DNA of 64,000 nucleotides from Bifidobacterium sp. (GTDB lineage Bacteria > Actinomycetota > Actinomycetes > Actinomycetales > Bifidobacteriaceae): NCBI GenBank assembly GCA_024104275.1, contig JAGGHK010000001.1, positions 744,001-808,000 of the forward strand. Reading direction: 5' to 3'. The stretch's first letter is position 1. Each line of letters opens with the position of its first letter. The notes under the pieces are model-generated. The model was given only the letters and a program-made list of their open reading frames with translations. It was not told the origin of the DNA and searched no databases. The position numbers and the translations under genes were made by a program. This document shows, in pieces, positions 17,900 through 28,057 of this stretch.

Positions 17900-19803
17900 T
17901 CAGCCTTCCTGATTCAGGGACTTCTCACTGCGACGGGTGTAGACGAAGATTGCACCCGCTACACCGAGCAGCGCCACCACAGCCAGTCCGACCACGATGG
18001 CACCCGCGCCGCCGGTCATCGGCAGCTGAGCGAACGAGTTGACCTCCTGCACCACAATCAGATGGGTGTCCTCATCGGCCGTATACCACTCAGCGGACTG
18101 AACCAAATTCCATAGATCAGCCGAGTTGGAGTACTTCGGCGCTGTAAGGCTGTTTGTACCACTGACGTTGATCGTCACAGTGAACGTCGAGGCGAACGGC
18201 TGACCATAGCCGGTAGACACCGTTATCTCCTTGACCGTGTAGGTATTCGAGCCCAAACCATCGACCTTGATCTGGCCTGTGGTAAGTTCCGCCAAGACCA
18301 CCGGTAGCCGAAGTCAGAGTATCCACGACATCATTAACACCAACGGTATTGCCAGCGATGCCGACTTTCTTATAGCTGCCGTCAGCCAACTTCTTGAACA
18401 GCATCGGATCGCCGAAAACGGGATCAAGTATCTGGAACGTCGCGCCAGAGAGCTTGGTGGTCGAATCGATCTTGGCCTGGACCTCCATCTGGAAGTGATA
18501 GAAGTGCAGCGCGACAGGATCGCCGGGGTTGGTGTCGGTGATGGTGGTGACCGTGCCGTCGGTGTTGGTATCGTCACCATTATCAGCGGCCGGCGGATTG
18601 CCGGTATCGTTCGAATACGAAAGCTTGAAACCGTTGATCATATCGGCACTCGTGGTGGCGGTGTCATTGACCTTCATCTTGTATTCGACACGGATGAGCT
18701 TGCCATAATACTGGTGACCGATAGCTACGATACCCGGGGAAAGGTTGAAGGCCACTTGTCCGCCATCTCCCGGAGTCACGGTGACTGCGTAATCGGTGCC
18801 AACCGCACCGACCGCTCCCTCTGTCAGAGTCTTCAATGCCGAGGCATCAGGAGCATATTCGCTGTTGGCTATTCTGATCGATACCGAACCCGGCACATAG
18901 GTCAGGCCGGAATGCGGCAGATCGGTAAGCTTGTAGGTGTAATGGCTGAAACCGGTGGTCAGCGGCACACTGCCGATAAGCTGATAGGTCAGTTCGTCGC
19001 CGATGGAGGCGGAACCATAATTCGGAGCGACAAGCTTCTTCTTGATGGTCGGCACATTGTTCTTGACCGTCACAGTACCGAGCGTCATCGCGGTATCATC
19101 CTTGAATTTGCTATAGGTCTGTGGCGCGGTGGACATCAACACCGTACCTGCGAGGATAGGTATGGAAGCCGGAGCGTTTGTTCCCGCAACCGCCGTAGTG
19201 CTACCCGCTCCCGTGGTGTCGACGACCAGATAGAGACCGATAGGCAAACCGGTGAGCGTGACCGACGTTGCGCTCGAACCGGCTGTGACCGCGTAGCCCG
19301 AACTGGCGATATCGGCTTTGATGTCTGTACGCGCGGCCAGTACGGTGACGAAATCACGCAGTTTGCCTTGCCAGCCTCCACCCGAGGCATTCGAGGTGAC
19401 ATCCGTGGAGCTTCCAGCCGATGACGGGAAGCCAAGCCATTGGGAGGCAACCTTGGCCATCACGTTGTTTTTCGTCCGCTGAAGGGATCGCGGTGCCATT
19501 GGCAGCCAGATATGCAGCGATCATGGACGTCTTATAACCGCTCGGCGTCGTGACGGACACGAACTTCAAATCGGCACCGTCAGCCTGGGCATCCGAATAC
19601 GTGGCCACTTTGATGGCCTTGAAGGTATGGTTGCCCAGCGACGCGCTTGTGCCGGTAATCACAAGCGACGCTGTGGCGGCAGTATCAACATCGACATGGG
19701 TATCAGCCATCGCCGAACCCGATGGAATCAGCGCGACCGCAAGCATGGCGGCTGCGGCGACCGCGGCACCGACGCCGCGTTTCAATCCTTTTGTCACATT
19801 CAT
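17900..19803 (-). pseudogene. Backbone (major) pilin, LPMTG-anchored, interrupted by two frameshifts
   Basis: Reads as a sortase-polymerised pilus shaft subunit of about 633 residues if two single-base insertions are ignored. Signal peptide: MNVTKGLKRGVGAAVAAAAM and onward to SAMADT. A pilin-like motif, VTVKNNVPTIKKKL, supplies the lysine region; an E-box-like YTVKEITVSTGYG precedes the anchor. The C-terminus has LPMTG, a membrane helix and a basic tail (YTRRSEKS). Frameshift 1 is near 19470: five A where four would join SADE to NNVMAK. Frameshift 2 is near 18290: one T too many joins LTSATGG to LAELTTGQ out of frame. ATG at 19803 with AAAGGAAC upstream. As written the product stops shortly after frameshift 1. 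Decay, sequencing error or variation cannot be separated here. Confidence 0.8.
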
Positions 19804-19968
19804 GATTGTTCCTTTTCTTTTTTCTAATACATCTTGTTCTTTCGTATCGTTTACGTTGGTAATTGGATTATCGTTTCGTGGCGTTGGATGCCGGGTCACC
19901 AGCCCGAAGACCGACAGGCGATGGGCTCTGAGACCCGCCGCGCCATCGGCAACATCCTCGCCGCCGAT

Positions 19969-22559
19969 TTATGGATCATCGGCCACCGCCTTTCCTTTTC
20001 GCATCTTTCTGCCGATAACCGCACAGATGATGGCCGCAGTCAGCAGCAACGCGGCAACGATGCCGACAATCGCGGGGATAAGCCTGCTATGCGAACCGGC
20101 CATCGGCAACTGACGAACCGGCGCAGTCAGGTGGCGAGCAATCCAATCGGATTCATTGGTCTCCGGATCGATGCCGTAGACCTTGACTTCCCCGGACGTC
20201 ATGCCGGTCGAAATCGTAAACGACCATGAGCCATCCAGCCAGTAGTGGTTTGACCTGTTGTGCCGTCCGGCCACTTGATATGGACAGGACGGTTTGCGGC
20301 AGGAACGGTGCCTGCCGCGTCGAGATGAGCCGTTCCGCTCACCGTGGTGGCAGGCTCTGTCACATCGAAGGCAAGGATGGGCGGGGTCATATCCACGGTT
20401 TGCGGCACGCCGGTGGAGAACCCGGAATCGACGCCACCCGCATTGTTGACCAGTTTCGCGCTGAACACATAGTCCTCGCCACTGGCAAGCTCGTCGGTGA
20501 AGAATGCAGGGTCAACTTCGCATGTCCAATTCTGCGTTCCGGCGTTCGCGAGAACGACCGTGCAGCCGCTGATGATGTCGCCCTCGTCAAAGGTAGAGTC
20601 CGAGGAATGTCGCGCGTGGACCTTCAACGTCTCACCGGCCGAATTCGGGCTGGCCGTGCCATGGATGACCACTTTATCGGTGCCCAGCAGCACGCCCCCG
20701 TTGACGTTCTTGGTATGCGGCACGTCGATCGACAAGACCGGCGGCGCGTCACTCGGCACCGTGAACTGCACCGTACGGATGTTGGAGAACTCCGAAGTCA
20801 TAGGTTCCGAATCTATAGTCACCGTCTGCGTGGCATGGTAGCGCTGCGATCCCATGACTTTTGTGTTGCCGTTATCGGCAATCGACCAGTTGCCGCTTGA
20901 GTCAACAACCGCCGTGCCGACCTCGCGGCCCGCCCTATCGGGGTTATTAGGATTGTTGGGATCGATAGGGTTGCCGTCGTCCTCGGCGTAGAGGGTGATG
21001 GTGGCCCCCGGCTCGCCGGTGCCGTAAATCGTCGGATGCTGGGCGACATACGCGTTTTCAACAGGCGTGGTGATCACCGGCGGGCGAACCGGCAGGCCGT
21101 ATTGGTTGAACACGGTATCGATGACCCAGCCCTTGTTGACCAGCGTCGCGATCTGGCTCTGGGTCATGGAAGTCGAAATTCCTGGCTGTGCCTGTCCATA
21201 CAGCGGATTGAAGATATCGCGCGGGCTGAAGCTCTGCCCGGGCGAAATAGTAGTTGAAATGCATGTACCGCTGGGATTGGTGACCGGCCATGTGACCAGT
21301 TTGAAATAGCCGTCAAGGCCCTGATCGGTTCTGGCCGTTGCAAAGTCGAAGGATCCGTCGGAGTTCTGTGCGGGCCTCAACCCGCCTCCCGGATATAGCG
21401 CGCGCAAATGCAGGGTGCCATTATTGTCGTTGAACGCGTATCCTGCGGTTTCACTCCATGCATTTTGCAGCAGCTTGTCGTTGATGGCCGTCTGCGAAAC
21501 CAGCTGGGCCTGTGGCGTCAAATCGTCAACCGGCACCCATTCGCCGTTTTTGAGAGCAATCCATTGGAAATAATATGAGGAAGTCGTAGAACATGGTGAA
21601 CTAGAGGAAGCACGATTGAACCATTTCACGAAGAATGATTTGGGCGGACCGATACCAGGATTGTAATCCGTGCCATTGGCGGGAAGCCCAAAATCAGTAA
21701 CCAGGCCCCAATTGGCCTGACCGCCGCTCCACAAATTCGGATTCCCGTTCCAACCGACCATGGCACGTGGCCCGTTGCACACCATTCCAGTCACGTTCAA
21801 GCCCAGACATGCGTCCTGATAGACGTAGGCGGGATAATTGCCCAGCATATTGACCATATTGTCGGTGTCGAGACCCAATAGTTCCGTAACCCCGTTGGGG
21901 TAAACCCCAAGTGTCGTAGGGACCTCAACCCAGAGATACTGGTTGAGTCTGGAACCTCCCAAATCGGTCGGACTGGTGGTCAACAACGGAGAGATGGCGA
22001 TGGCGCAGGTCACCGAAATGGTGAGGTAATCGTAATTCCCGGCAGTCAGCACGCTGTGGATGGTGAAGTAGTTGCCTTGGTTCTGCGCCCAGTTGATGGC
22101 ACCGTTCTTGCCGGACAATGTTTTTTTGTAATCAAGCGTATCGATGTCGCCGAGCGTCGTCAGATTCAGCGTGGAATTGTACCGAATCATCATGCCGCAA
22201 CTCTGACCTGGATGATTGAACCCATCGGAACACTTCGTAGCCATATCCGCCCAGTCCGACGCATCGGTATAGACCTGACCATGACGCACACGCACGACGA
22301 AATCGGCACGCATCTGTTCATTCGTGCCCAGACTATTGAGCACGATGTGCTGGTTATCGGCCAGCATCTTGGTCAGCTTCGGCTTGCTGGTGGGAGGAAC
22401 GGCACGCGACGAGATTCCGGCGGCGTTGGCGACGTTTCCCGAAGACTCAGATGCAAAGAAACCGACTCCGACTTGCGGCACCACAAAAAGAACCGCCAGC
22501 AGCAAAGCACATAGGGAGGTCATCAACCTGCTGATTCTTCCACCTTTGTGCAACATCAT
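19969..22559 (-). pseudogene. Large tip/ancillary pilin, LPMAG-anchored, frameshifted near its C-terminus
   Basis: Surface protein of about 860 residues if one missing base is restored. Signal peptide from MMLHKGGRISRL to about residue 45 with a long hydrophobic core. The body has an N-terminal adhesin-like region, then Ig-like modules beginning near PPVITTPVENAYVAQHPTI (TIYGTGEPGATITLYA, then VDSSGNWSI) and SIDVPHTKNVNGG. The sorting signal, LPMAG plus a helix and RKMRKGK tail, is in another frame: joining TGQTTTG to LDGSWSFTI needs one extra base near 20250. Without it the product ends at 20199 and loses its wall anchor. The ATG at 22559 has AAAGG upstream; an upstream GTG at 22574 is an alternative. 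Confidence 0.8.
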
Positions 22560-22616
22560 CGCCGCCTTTGGCACTACAGATACACCTTTTGGATAATCTG
22601 TATTATTAATTACTAT

Positions 22617-22646
22617 TGTATAACAAATGATACAAAATAGAAACAA
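22617..22646 (-). promoter_or_regulatory. Predicted promoter of the pilin genes
   Basis: Minus strand: -35 TTGTTT (22646-22641), 18-base spacer, -10 TATACA (22622-22617), in an AT-rich stretch about 60 bases before the large pilin start. It suggests the pilins are transcribed separately from the sortase. Confidence 0.5.
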
Positions 22647-22768
22647 AGCTGCGGATAAAAAGCACTTTTTTTCATGAGTTGATGCGTTTTGGAGAATATC
22701 TGAAAGCAGAAATACAAGGTTTGACAGAAAAGCTCTAAGCCCTGCTGGCGCATTACGTCAAACGAAAT

Positions 22769-23861
22769 CTACTCACAATGCCGCACAGGCCATTTACGCC
22801 GATGGTGAATCACAGTAACAATTATCCCGAAAGCGAGAATCACCAAGGCTACGACGCCTCCCGCAAGCACTCCGTCGCCGTAGGCGTCGTCAGGGTAGGG
22901 AATGTCCTTGGGGATCGGCCGGCGCTCGGCGGTGAGGACCAGCCTATGCGAATTGATGCCGTAAGGGGTGCAAGTCATCAACGTGAGGATGTCCTTGCCG
23001 GGCACAACGTTATAAAAACGCGTGTTATTGGGCAGAACGACATGAATGGACGTGATCTGGTAGCCAAAGGTGTGATTGAGCGTGTTGACGTAAATGACAT
23101 CGCCCTTTTTGAGCTCGTCAAGCCGTGTGAACAGCAGTTCGTAGGGTCTCCCGGTATGGCCCGTGAGCACGGAAGTTCGTCGATTTGCCGCCAACCGGCA
23201 GGCTAGTGCCATAAAGATGGCCGATGCCCTTGTCGAGCACCTCGTCCGAAGTGCCATGGTAAATCGGCAGTTTCAGGGAGATCTTGGGGATCTGCACCAC
23301 TCCCATCACTCCCCCGCCTTCGTTGAGCAGATCCTGATAGGTCGTGTCGCGCTGCGAACGGGTGACGATTGTGTTGCTGTCCTTCTTGCCCGCCGAATTG
23401 GAAGCGAAGGGATCGGCATACTCGCCAAACGACTGACGACCGGCGGCGATGCCCGCATTGTAGCGTTGGGCCGCCTCGTACTCCTGGGCGACGCGACCTT
23501 GCGGCCATTTTTTGACGCGGTTCATGGCAGCGACGGCTTCCTTTTCCTGCTCACGGGAGTTGAAGTATTGATTGACGGGCAACCAAAGCGCCAGCAGCAC
23601 CGCGCTCACCACGCACAGCGCCATCAGCGCCTTGAGCGCGTTGATCACCGTTCGTTTGCGATGGATAACACGATAATGGGCTTTGCCCGCCTGTAATACA
23701 TCTGCAAAAGAAACATCCTGAAATGTTGTGAGACCTATTTCGAGAACTGTATTGAGACCTGTTTCAAGACCTGTATCGAGATTGGTTTTGGAATCTGCCT
23801 TGAGGTCGGTTTTGGGCGCGCATCCGATATCACTACCACGAGTCCGCTTTGATTCGTCCAT
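22769..23861 (-). pseudogene. Class C (pilus) sortase, frameshifted
   Basis: Membrane transpeptidase that would polymerise the pilins downstream. About 363 residues when one surplus T near 23170 is removed, which joins GGKSTN to SVLTGHTGRP. It has an N-terminal cytoplasmic tail with four-residue TGLx-type repeats (18-49), a membrane helix (about 73-95), VVQIPKISLKLPIYHGTS, the catalytic His in TGHTG, the catalytic Cys in TLMTC followed by PYG, Arg in SHRLVLTAER, and a C-terminal helix as in class C enzymes. In the sequence given, the frame shifts just before the active-site residues, so the first product would be inactive. ATG at 23861 without a strong ribosome-binding site. Confidence 0.82.
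23715..23810 (-). repeat. Short tandem repeats in the sortase N-terminal tail
   Basis: Four degenerate 24-bp units coding for eight-residue repeats (TDLKADSK, TNLDTGLE, TGLNTVLE, IGLTTFQD). Each is built of two 4-residue halves with a central Leu. Confidence 0.7.
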
Positions 23862-24021
23862 AATCTATACGCCTTCCCTGATGGAGAATACGATGTATAA
23901 CGCGCTTGGGTTCACGAATCGCAGCGGTCTTCACGTAAGCACGCATACCAATGCAATCCGGACATGTCACACGTCTTTGTCTGACAATAGCACCAATCGG
24001 ATATCTCGGTTATCGATGAGG

Positions 24022-24061
24022 GACAAAACAAGCCCCGCATCTAAAGAAAATGCAGGGCTTG
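24022..24061 (-). terminator. Terminator of the infC-rpmI-rplT operon
   Basis: Minus strand: arms AAGCCCTGCAT and ATGCGGGGCTT with a 9-base loop, followed by GTTTTGT, 33 bases after the rplT stop. Confidence 0.88.
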
Positions 24062-24092
24062 AACCTATTCGCTTGTATTGCTTGAGCAGTGC

Positions 24093-24476
24093 TCAAGCGG
24101 CCACCGGGGCGTTGACGTCCTTGGGCAGCGCGGCCTTTGCCTTCTCGACGATGGTCTTGAAGGTGTCCGGGTCGGAAACGGCCAGCTCGGCAAGCGCACG
24201 GCGGTCGAGTTCGATGCCGGAAAGGCGCAGGCCCTGCATGAAGCGGTTGTAGGTGATGCCCTGAGCGCGGACGGCGGCGTTGATACGCTGAATCCACAGC
24301 TTGCGGAAGTCACCCTTACGCGCCTTGCGGTCGCGGAAGTTGTAGTTAAATGAATGGAGCAGCTGCTCTTTCGCACGGCGGTACGAACGGGAGCGCTGGC
24401 CACGGTAGCCCGAAGCCCTCTTTAAAACGACGCGACGCTTCTTATGAGCGTTCACTGCGCGCTTGACACGTGCCAT
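24093..24476 (-). CDS. rplT: Ribosomal protein bL20
   Basis: 127 residues beginning [19 protein letters not shown], the invariant bL20 start. It binds 23S rRNA early in large-subunit assembly and in many bacteria represses its own operon. A short Ala-rich C-terminal tail follows the conserved core. Third gene of infC-rpmI-rplT, 55 bases after rpmI. Confidence 0.98.
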   Translation of the reverse strand: MARVKRAVNAHKKRRVVLKRASGYRGQRSRSYRRAKEQLLHSFNYNFRDRKARKGDFRKLWIQRINAAVRAQGITYNRFMQGLRLSGIELDRRALAELAVSDPDTFKTIVEKAKAALPKDVNAPVAA

Positions 24477-24531
24477 ATTGTTTCCTCTAGCTTTCTATAA
24501 ACCTATTAACCCTTGTAAATCCAAGCCGATT

Positions 24532-24726
24532 TCAGCGGCCGAGCAGCTTTCGCATGTTCTTGCTCTGCGACGTGGCCAGCACCTGGTCGCGGGAGAGGTT
24601 GCGGCGCTTGCGCGCGGACTTGTGCTCAAGGTTGTGGCGCATCGAGGTGCCAGCCTGCATGAGCTTGCCCGTACCGGTGACGCGGACGCGCTTTTTCGCG
24701 GCGGAATTGGTTTTCATCTTCGGCAT
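24532..24726 (-). CDS. rpmI: Ribosomal protein bL35
   Basis: 64 residues, [20 protein letters not shown] onward, with the conserved [14 protein letters not shown]. Large-subunit protein, encoded between infC and rplT as in most bacteria. ATG at 24726 with GGAGGGCAGCA upstream. Confidence 0.98.
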   Translation of the reverse strand: MPKMKTNSAAKKRVRVTGTGKLMQAGTSMRHNLEHKSARKRRNLSRDQVLATSQSKNMRKLLGR

Positions 24727-24817
24727 TGCTGCCCTCCTATTTATCTTAAGGATATCGAATCATTCTTCGATGCCCTGTACCCGCCGACGTTGCCATCGGC
24801 CGGCACAAAATTTACTC

Positions 24818-25726
24818 TTACTTCTTGCTTGCCCTTGGCACCGGTTTCGCCGCTTTTGCGGGCTTTGCAGTCTTGGCTGCAGCTGCTGGCTTCGGCTTGG
24901 CTGCAAGCTTTTCAGCACCCGCGGCGGGCCTGGCCGACTTTGCCGGCTTATCCGACTTGGCAGGAGTTTCGGCCTTGCTGGCCCTGGGCGTTGCTTTGGC
25001 GGAAGACTTTGCAGAGGCTTTCGACTCCGCTGCTTTCGCAGGCTTTGCAGGAGCGGACGATTCAGCTGCCTTGATTTCATTGACAGCAGCCTTCGCCTGA
25101 CCAGCTTCCTGTGCCTTTTCCTTCTCCTTGGCCGCAAGCCTCGCCTTCTGACGGGCCTGACGGTCGGCACGGGTGTCGGCACCGCGACGGCGCTGCTCGG
25201 ACTTGGCGTGAATCTTCTTGCCCTTGGGAGCCAACGTCATGAAGATGTTGCGCCCTTCGTGCTTCGGATAGAACTCAATGGTGCCGTACTCGGAGACCTC
25301 ATCGGCTAGACGCTGCAAAAGCTCCACGCCACCGATGGGACGGGACTGCTCGCGGCCGCGCAGCATGATGGTGACCTTGACTTTGTCTCCGCCTTGGAGG
25401 AAGCGGATGACATGGCTCTTCTTGACCTCGAAGTCATGCTCGTCGATCTTCAAACGGAAACGGATTTCCTTGATCTCGGCCGCACTCTGGTTGCGACGCG
25501 CCTCGCGCTGCTTGATCTTCTCGTTGTACTTGTACTTGCCATAGTCGATGAGCTTGGCCACCGGAGGATCCGCATTCGGCGCCACCTCAACCAAATCGAG
25601 ATTTGCTTCCTTGGCCAGATTCAATGCGACCGAGGTCGCGATAACCCCGACCTGCTCGCTGTTCGGGCCGATCAGGCGTACCTTGGAAACGTGTATCTCG
25701 TCGTTAATGCGTGGTTCTGCGCTGAT
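24818..25726 (-). CDS. infC: Translation initiation factor IF-3 with long basic C-terminal tail; probable AUC start
   Basis: Binds the 30S subunit and checks initiator tRNA and start codon. The conserved protein begins EPRINDEIHVSKVRLIGP and ends near residue 180 with IFMTLAPKGKKIHA. No ATG, GTG or usable TTG lies at a sensible distance before it. GGAG ends at 25733, 6 bases before ATC at 25726, with another ATC at 25729, so I take an AUC start; infC of enteric bacteria similarly uses AUU for autoregulation. After the core there is a tail of about 115 residues, almost entirely Ala, Lys, Pro and Ser, that normal IF-3 (about 180 residues) lacks. An in-frame ATG 45 codons upstream (25861) would add a non-IF3 sequence and is less likely. 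Confidence 0.88.
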   Translation of the reverse strand: MSAEPRINDEIHVSKVRLIGPNSEQVGVIATSVALNLAKEANLDLVEVAPNADPPVAKLIDYGKYKYNEKIKQREARRNQSAAEIKEIRFRLKIDEHDFEVKKSHVIRFLQGGDKVKVTIMLRGREQSRPIGGVELLQRLADEVSEYGTIEFYPKHEGRNIFMTLAPKGKKIHAKSEQRRRGADTRADRQARQKARLAAKEKEKAQEAGQAKAAVNEIKAAESSAPAKPAKAAESKASAKSSAKATPRASKAETPAKSDKPAKSARPAAGAEKLAAKPKPAAAAKTAKPAKAAKPVPRASKK

Positions 25727-25980
25727 GATGAACTCCAATCCTTGCTGCTGTTCGATGCACCACCGGCGGAAACTTTCACCGAAATATTTTCGATGATTAT
25801 CGCAACAAAGATTCAAAACACAAGCATCGAAAACAATCGACGCAACGGAAAGCAAAGGCAAATGCCGAGCTTTCGATTCCTTGCAAATTCAAGGAATGTC
25901 TTGAACCCGAAGCTACGAAAAGCTTCCAGGTGGGGCGCACCCACTTTCTTGATTTCTCAAGCCAACAAACAAGTATACCA
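25727..25980 (-). promoter_or_regulatory. infC promoter and structured leader
   Basis: Minus strand: extended -10 TGGTATACT at 25980-25972, then about 240 bases of untranslated leader. It contains an 8-bp hairpin ATTCCTTG/CAAGGAAT (25900-25879) and another with arms GTGGG/CCCAC (about 25945-25930). A structured leader fits bL20-type autoregulation of this operon, but I could not match it to a known leader family. Confidence 0.5.
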
Positions 25981-26011
25981 CATACGCCGACAATGCCATA
26001 GGCGGCGGGCC

Positions 26012-26518
26012 TTATGCCAATGTATCGAAATTGGCGTATTCCAACTCTTTCTGGGCACCATTATCCTCAGCCTGCACCTGACCGGTGGGGTGGAAGCCGA
26101 TATGACGGTAGAATCCCTGTGCATTCTCGTTGGAATCCAGCACCCACAGCACGACGCGCCTGGTCGGCAACGCGTCAAACACCGCCTGCGCCAATTTGCG
26201 TCCGATGCCGAAACCTTGGCAACGATTGAGGACATAGATCGCCGCCAGTTCCGCAGTATCGGGATAATCGCTGGGTTTACGCGCGGGATTGACCAGCTCG
26301 GCGTAACCCACCACTTCGCCATCCACCAGCGCCACGAATACATTCGCGGGGTCGTGGCGTTCGGTGACCTCAAGTGCGAACTCGGGCGTAATCTTGTCGA
26401 CCAACCATTGCGGCAACTTGCCCTGATAGGTCTCGCGCCAAGTCTGAGAGTGCACTTCGGCCTTGGCCTGAAAATCGGCCGGGGTAATGTGACGAACGAC
26501 GAGGTGACGATCTGGCAT
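26012..26518 (-). CDS. GNAT-family N-acetyltransferase
   Basis: 168 residues of the Gcn5-related fold: HSQTWRETYQGKLPQW at the start, VFVALVDGEVVGYAEL for the central strands, and the acetyl-CoA loop NRCQGFGIGRKLAQAVF (about 95-112). It ends with WVLDSNENAQGFYRHIGF, typical of the family. Substrate unknown. ATG at 26518 with no strong ribosome-binding site seen; it lies 22 bases after the VOC gene on the same strand, so co-transcription is likely. Confidence 0.9.
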   Translation of the reverse strand: MPDRHLVVRHITPADFQAKAEVHSQTWRETYQGKLPQWLVDKITPEFALEVTERHDPANVFVALVDGEVVGYAELVNPARKPSDYPDTAELAAIYVLNRCQGFGIGRKLAQAVFDALPTRRVVLWVLDSNENAQGFYRHIGFHPTGQVQAEDNGAQKELEYANFDTLA

Positions 26519-26540
26519 GGATGAATACTTTATCTTGAAT

Positions 26541-26906
26541 TTACCTGTTGATTACGGCTTCGATATTGTTTCCATCCGGATCGTGAACAAAGGCCGCGTA
26601 ATAGTTCGGGCCGTAATTGGGACGCGGGCCGGGAGCACCATTGTCGCTTCCGCCCGCCTTGAGCCCCGCTTCATAAAACGCCTTCACCGCATCCTCGGTT
26701 TCCGCTGCGAACGCAAGGTGAATCGGCGAAGGAGTCGTGCCCTGCGCGGCTTCGACCCAGACGCTATCGCCATCCTTGCCGTCTGCGAACATCACGGCTC
26801 CGGGGAATTCGGCTCCCTGAACATATCCGAGAGGTGCCAACACTGCCTCATAAAAGGACTTTTCTGCGTCAAAATTGAGTGTATAGACACCGATATGATT
26901 AATCAT
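26541..26906 (-). CDS. VOC-family protein (glyoxalase/bleomycin-resistance fold)
   Basis: 121 residues. Paired beta-alpha-beta-beta-beta modules: MINHIGVYTLNFDAEKSFYE at the start, IHLAFAAETEDAVKAFYEAG at the middle and VHDPDGNNIEAV at the end. His4, the middle His and the final Glu are placed like VOC metal ligands. Reaction unknown; this small YycE/PhnB-like subgroup is rarely characterised. ATG at 26906. Confidence 0.88.
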   Translation of the reverse strand: MINHIGVYTLNFDAEKSFYEAVLAPLGYVQGAEFPGAVMFADGKDGDSVWVEAAQGTTPSPIHLAFAAETEDAVKAFYEAGLKAGGSDNGAPGPRPNYGPNYYAAFVHDPDGNNIEAVINR

Positions 26907-26929
26907 GATTCATTCCCTATGATTCAGTA

Positions 26930-27082
26930 GGCTCACATTTTTTCGAGGGTCTTAAAAAATGTGAGCCCGAAACGAACATTGCTCACGGCATAATATCATA
27001 ATTCCAACGTTTTCGGGCCATTGAAAAAATGGTAAATGTTCATTTGACTCGCATTTTTTGAAAGGTCCGAAAAATGTGAGCC
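26930..27082. repeat. Two related AT-rich hairpins with GC clamps
   Basis: Hairpin 1 (26930-26967) is a perfect 14-bp stem beginning GGCTCACATTTTTT. Hairpin 2 (27046-27082) repeats it with substitutions (CTCGCATTTTTT ... AAAAATGTGAG). Between them CCCGAAACG (26966-26974) and CGTTTTCGGG (27008-27017) are inverted relative to each other. It fills the divergent gap between the VOC gene and the thiamine pyrophosphokinase gene, and hairpin 2 ends 23 bases before the latter's start. Confidence 0.75.
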
Positions 27083-27105
27083 ATCAAAAGAGTAACCTCC
27101 ATATT

Positions 27106-27945
27106 ATGGCCTCTTCATGCATCATCTTCGCTGCCGGCACCTATTACGGCAATGAACCGCACCGCGGCGAACTGCCGGAAAACGCCTTTGTGGTGGCGGC
27201 CGACGGGGGGCTCGATCATGCGCGCACCTTGGACATACGTCCAAATCTGGTCATCGGTGATTTCGACTCCACGCAAACACAGATTCCACAGGGCGTGGAG
27301 ACCATACAGCTCCCGCCCGAACATGACGATCCGGACATGCTATCGGCACTGAAAGCAGCCTGGTCAAGAGGATATAGGGGCTTTCGTATGTACGGTGGAC
27401 TGGGCGGACGAATCGACCACACCATCGCCAACATCCAGATGCTCGCATTACTCGCGCACAACGGCGGGCACGGAATGCTTTTCGGCGAACACACCGTGAT
27501 CACCGCCATCTGCAACGGGTCAATCACCTTCCCCGCCAATGACTTGAGGACTGGCGACAATGCCGATGACACTGAGTCCATAACGACGAATCTCAATGGT
27601 CAAGACATCATTACCCACACTTCAAGCGCGAGTGACTGTACAGAAGCCATCGCTGCATACCGGTTGGTCTCCGTCTTTTCGCACACCGACGTTTCCCACG
27701 GAGTCACGGAAACCGGCCTCAAATACGAACTCAAGAACGGCACCATGCACAGCGATACCGTGCTCGGGGTAAGCAATGAGCTGCTCGACGGACGCCCGGC
27801 CTCCATCAGTGTGACCGACGGCACCCTCATCGTCACCTTCCCCTTCGCCGCTGCTTTGCCGACGTTCAAAACCAATGTCAAAGCCGCAGAAACGTTGGGA
27901 CCGCTGGCTTCGCACGTCTCTGCTCTGCTCAACAAGTCGCGGTGA
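27106..27945 (+). CDS. Thiamine pyrophosphokinase
   Basis: Transfers pyrophosphate from ATP to thiamine, giving the cofactor TPP. 279 residues. Motifs of the TPK fold: FVVAADGGLDHARTL (near 25-40), NLVIGDFDST (near 46-55), EHDDPDMLSALKAAW, and GGLGGRIDHTIANI. The C-terminal half is the beta-sandwich binding domain and is longer than usual, with an inserted Asp/Thr-rich stretch near residue 145. The start at 27106 is chosen because the family begins close to SCIIFAAG; an in-frame ATG 16 codons earlier is inside the hairpin region. No thiamine genes are adjacent. Confidence 0.9.
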   Translation: MASSCIIFAAGTYYGNEPHRGELPENAFVVAADGGLDHARTLDIRPNLVIGDFDSTQTQIPQGVETIQLPPEHDDPDMLSALKAAWSRGYRGFRMYGGLGGRIDHTIANIQMLALLAHNGGHGMLFGEHTVITAICNGSITFPANDLRTGDNADDTESITTNLNGQDIITHTSSASDCTEAIAAYRLVSVFSHTDVSHGVTETGLKYELKNGTMHSDTVLGVSNELLDGRPASISVTDGTLIVTFPFAAALPTFKTNVKAAETLGPLASHVSALLNKSR

Positions 27946-28057
27946 ATAAAACCAACTTTGTCTGATAGCACACGATTGAGTTATTTCTCGTATTCCATAC
28001 CCGAAGAGAGCCTAGTATCGAATCAGCAACGTAATGGCGCAATGAAAGGAACTCATC

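Noticed and set aside
17900-23861. Phase variation through poly-G tracts as in other bifidobacterial pili
   Set aside because: The four indel sites are in runs of only two to five bases; no long G or C tract is present.
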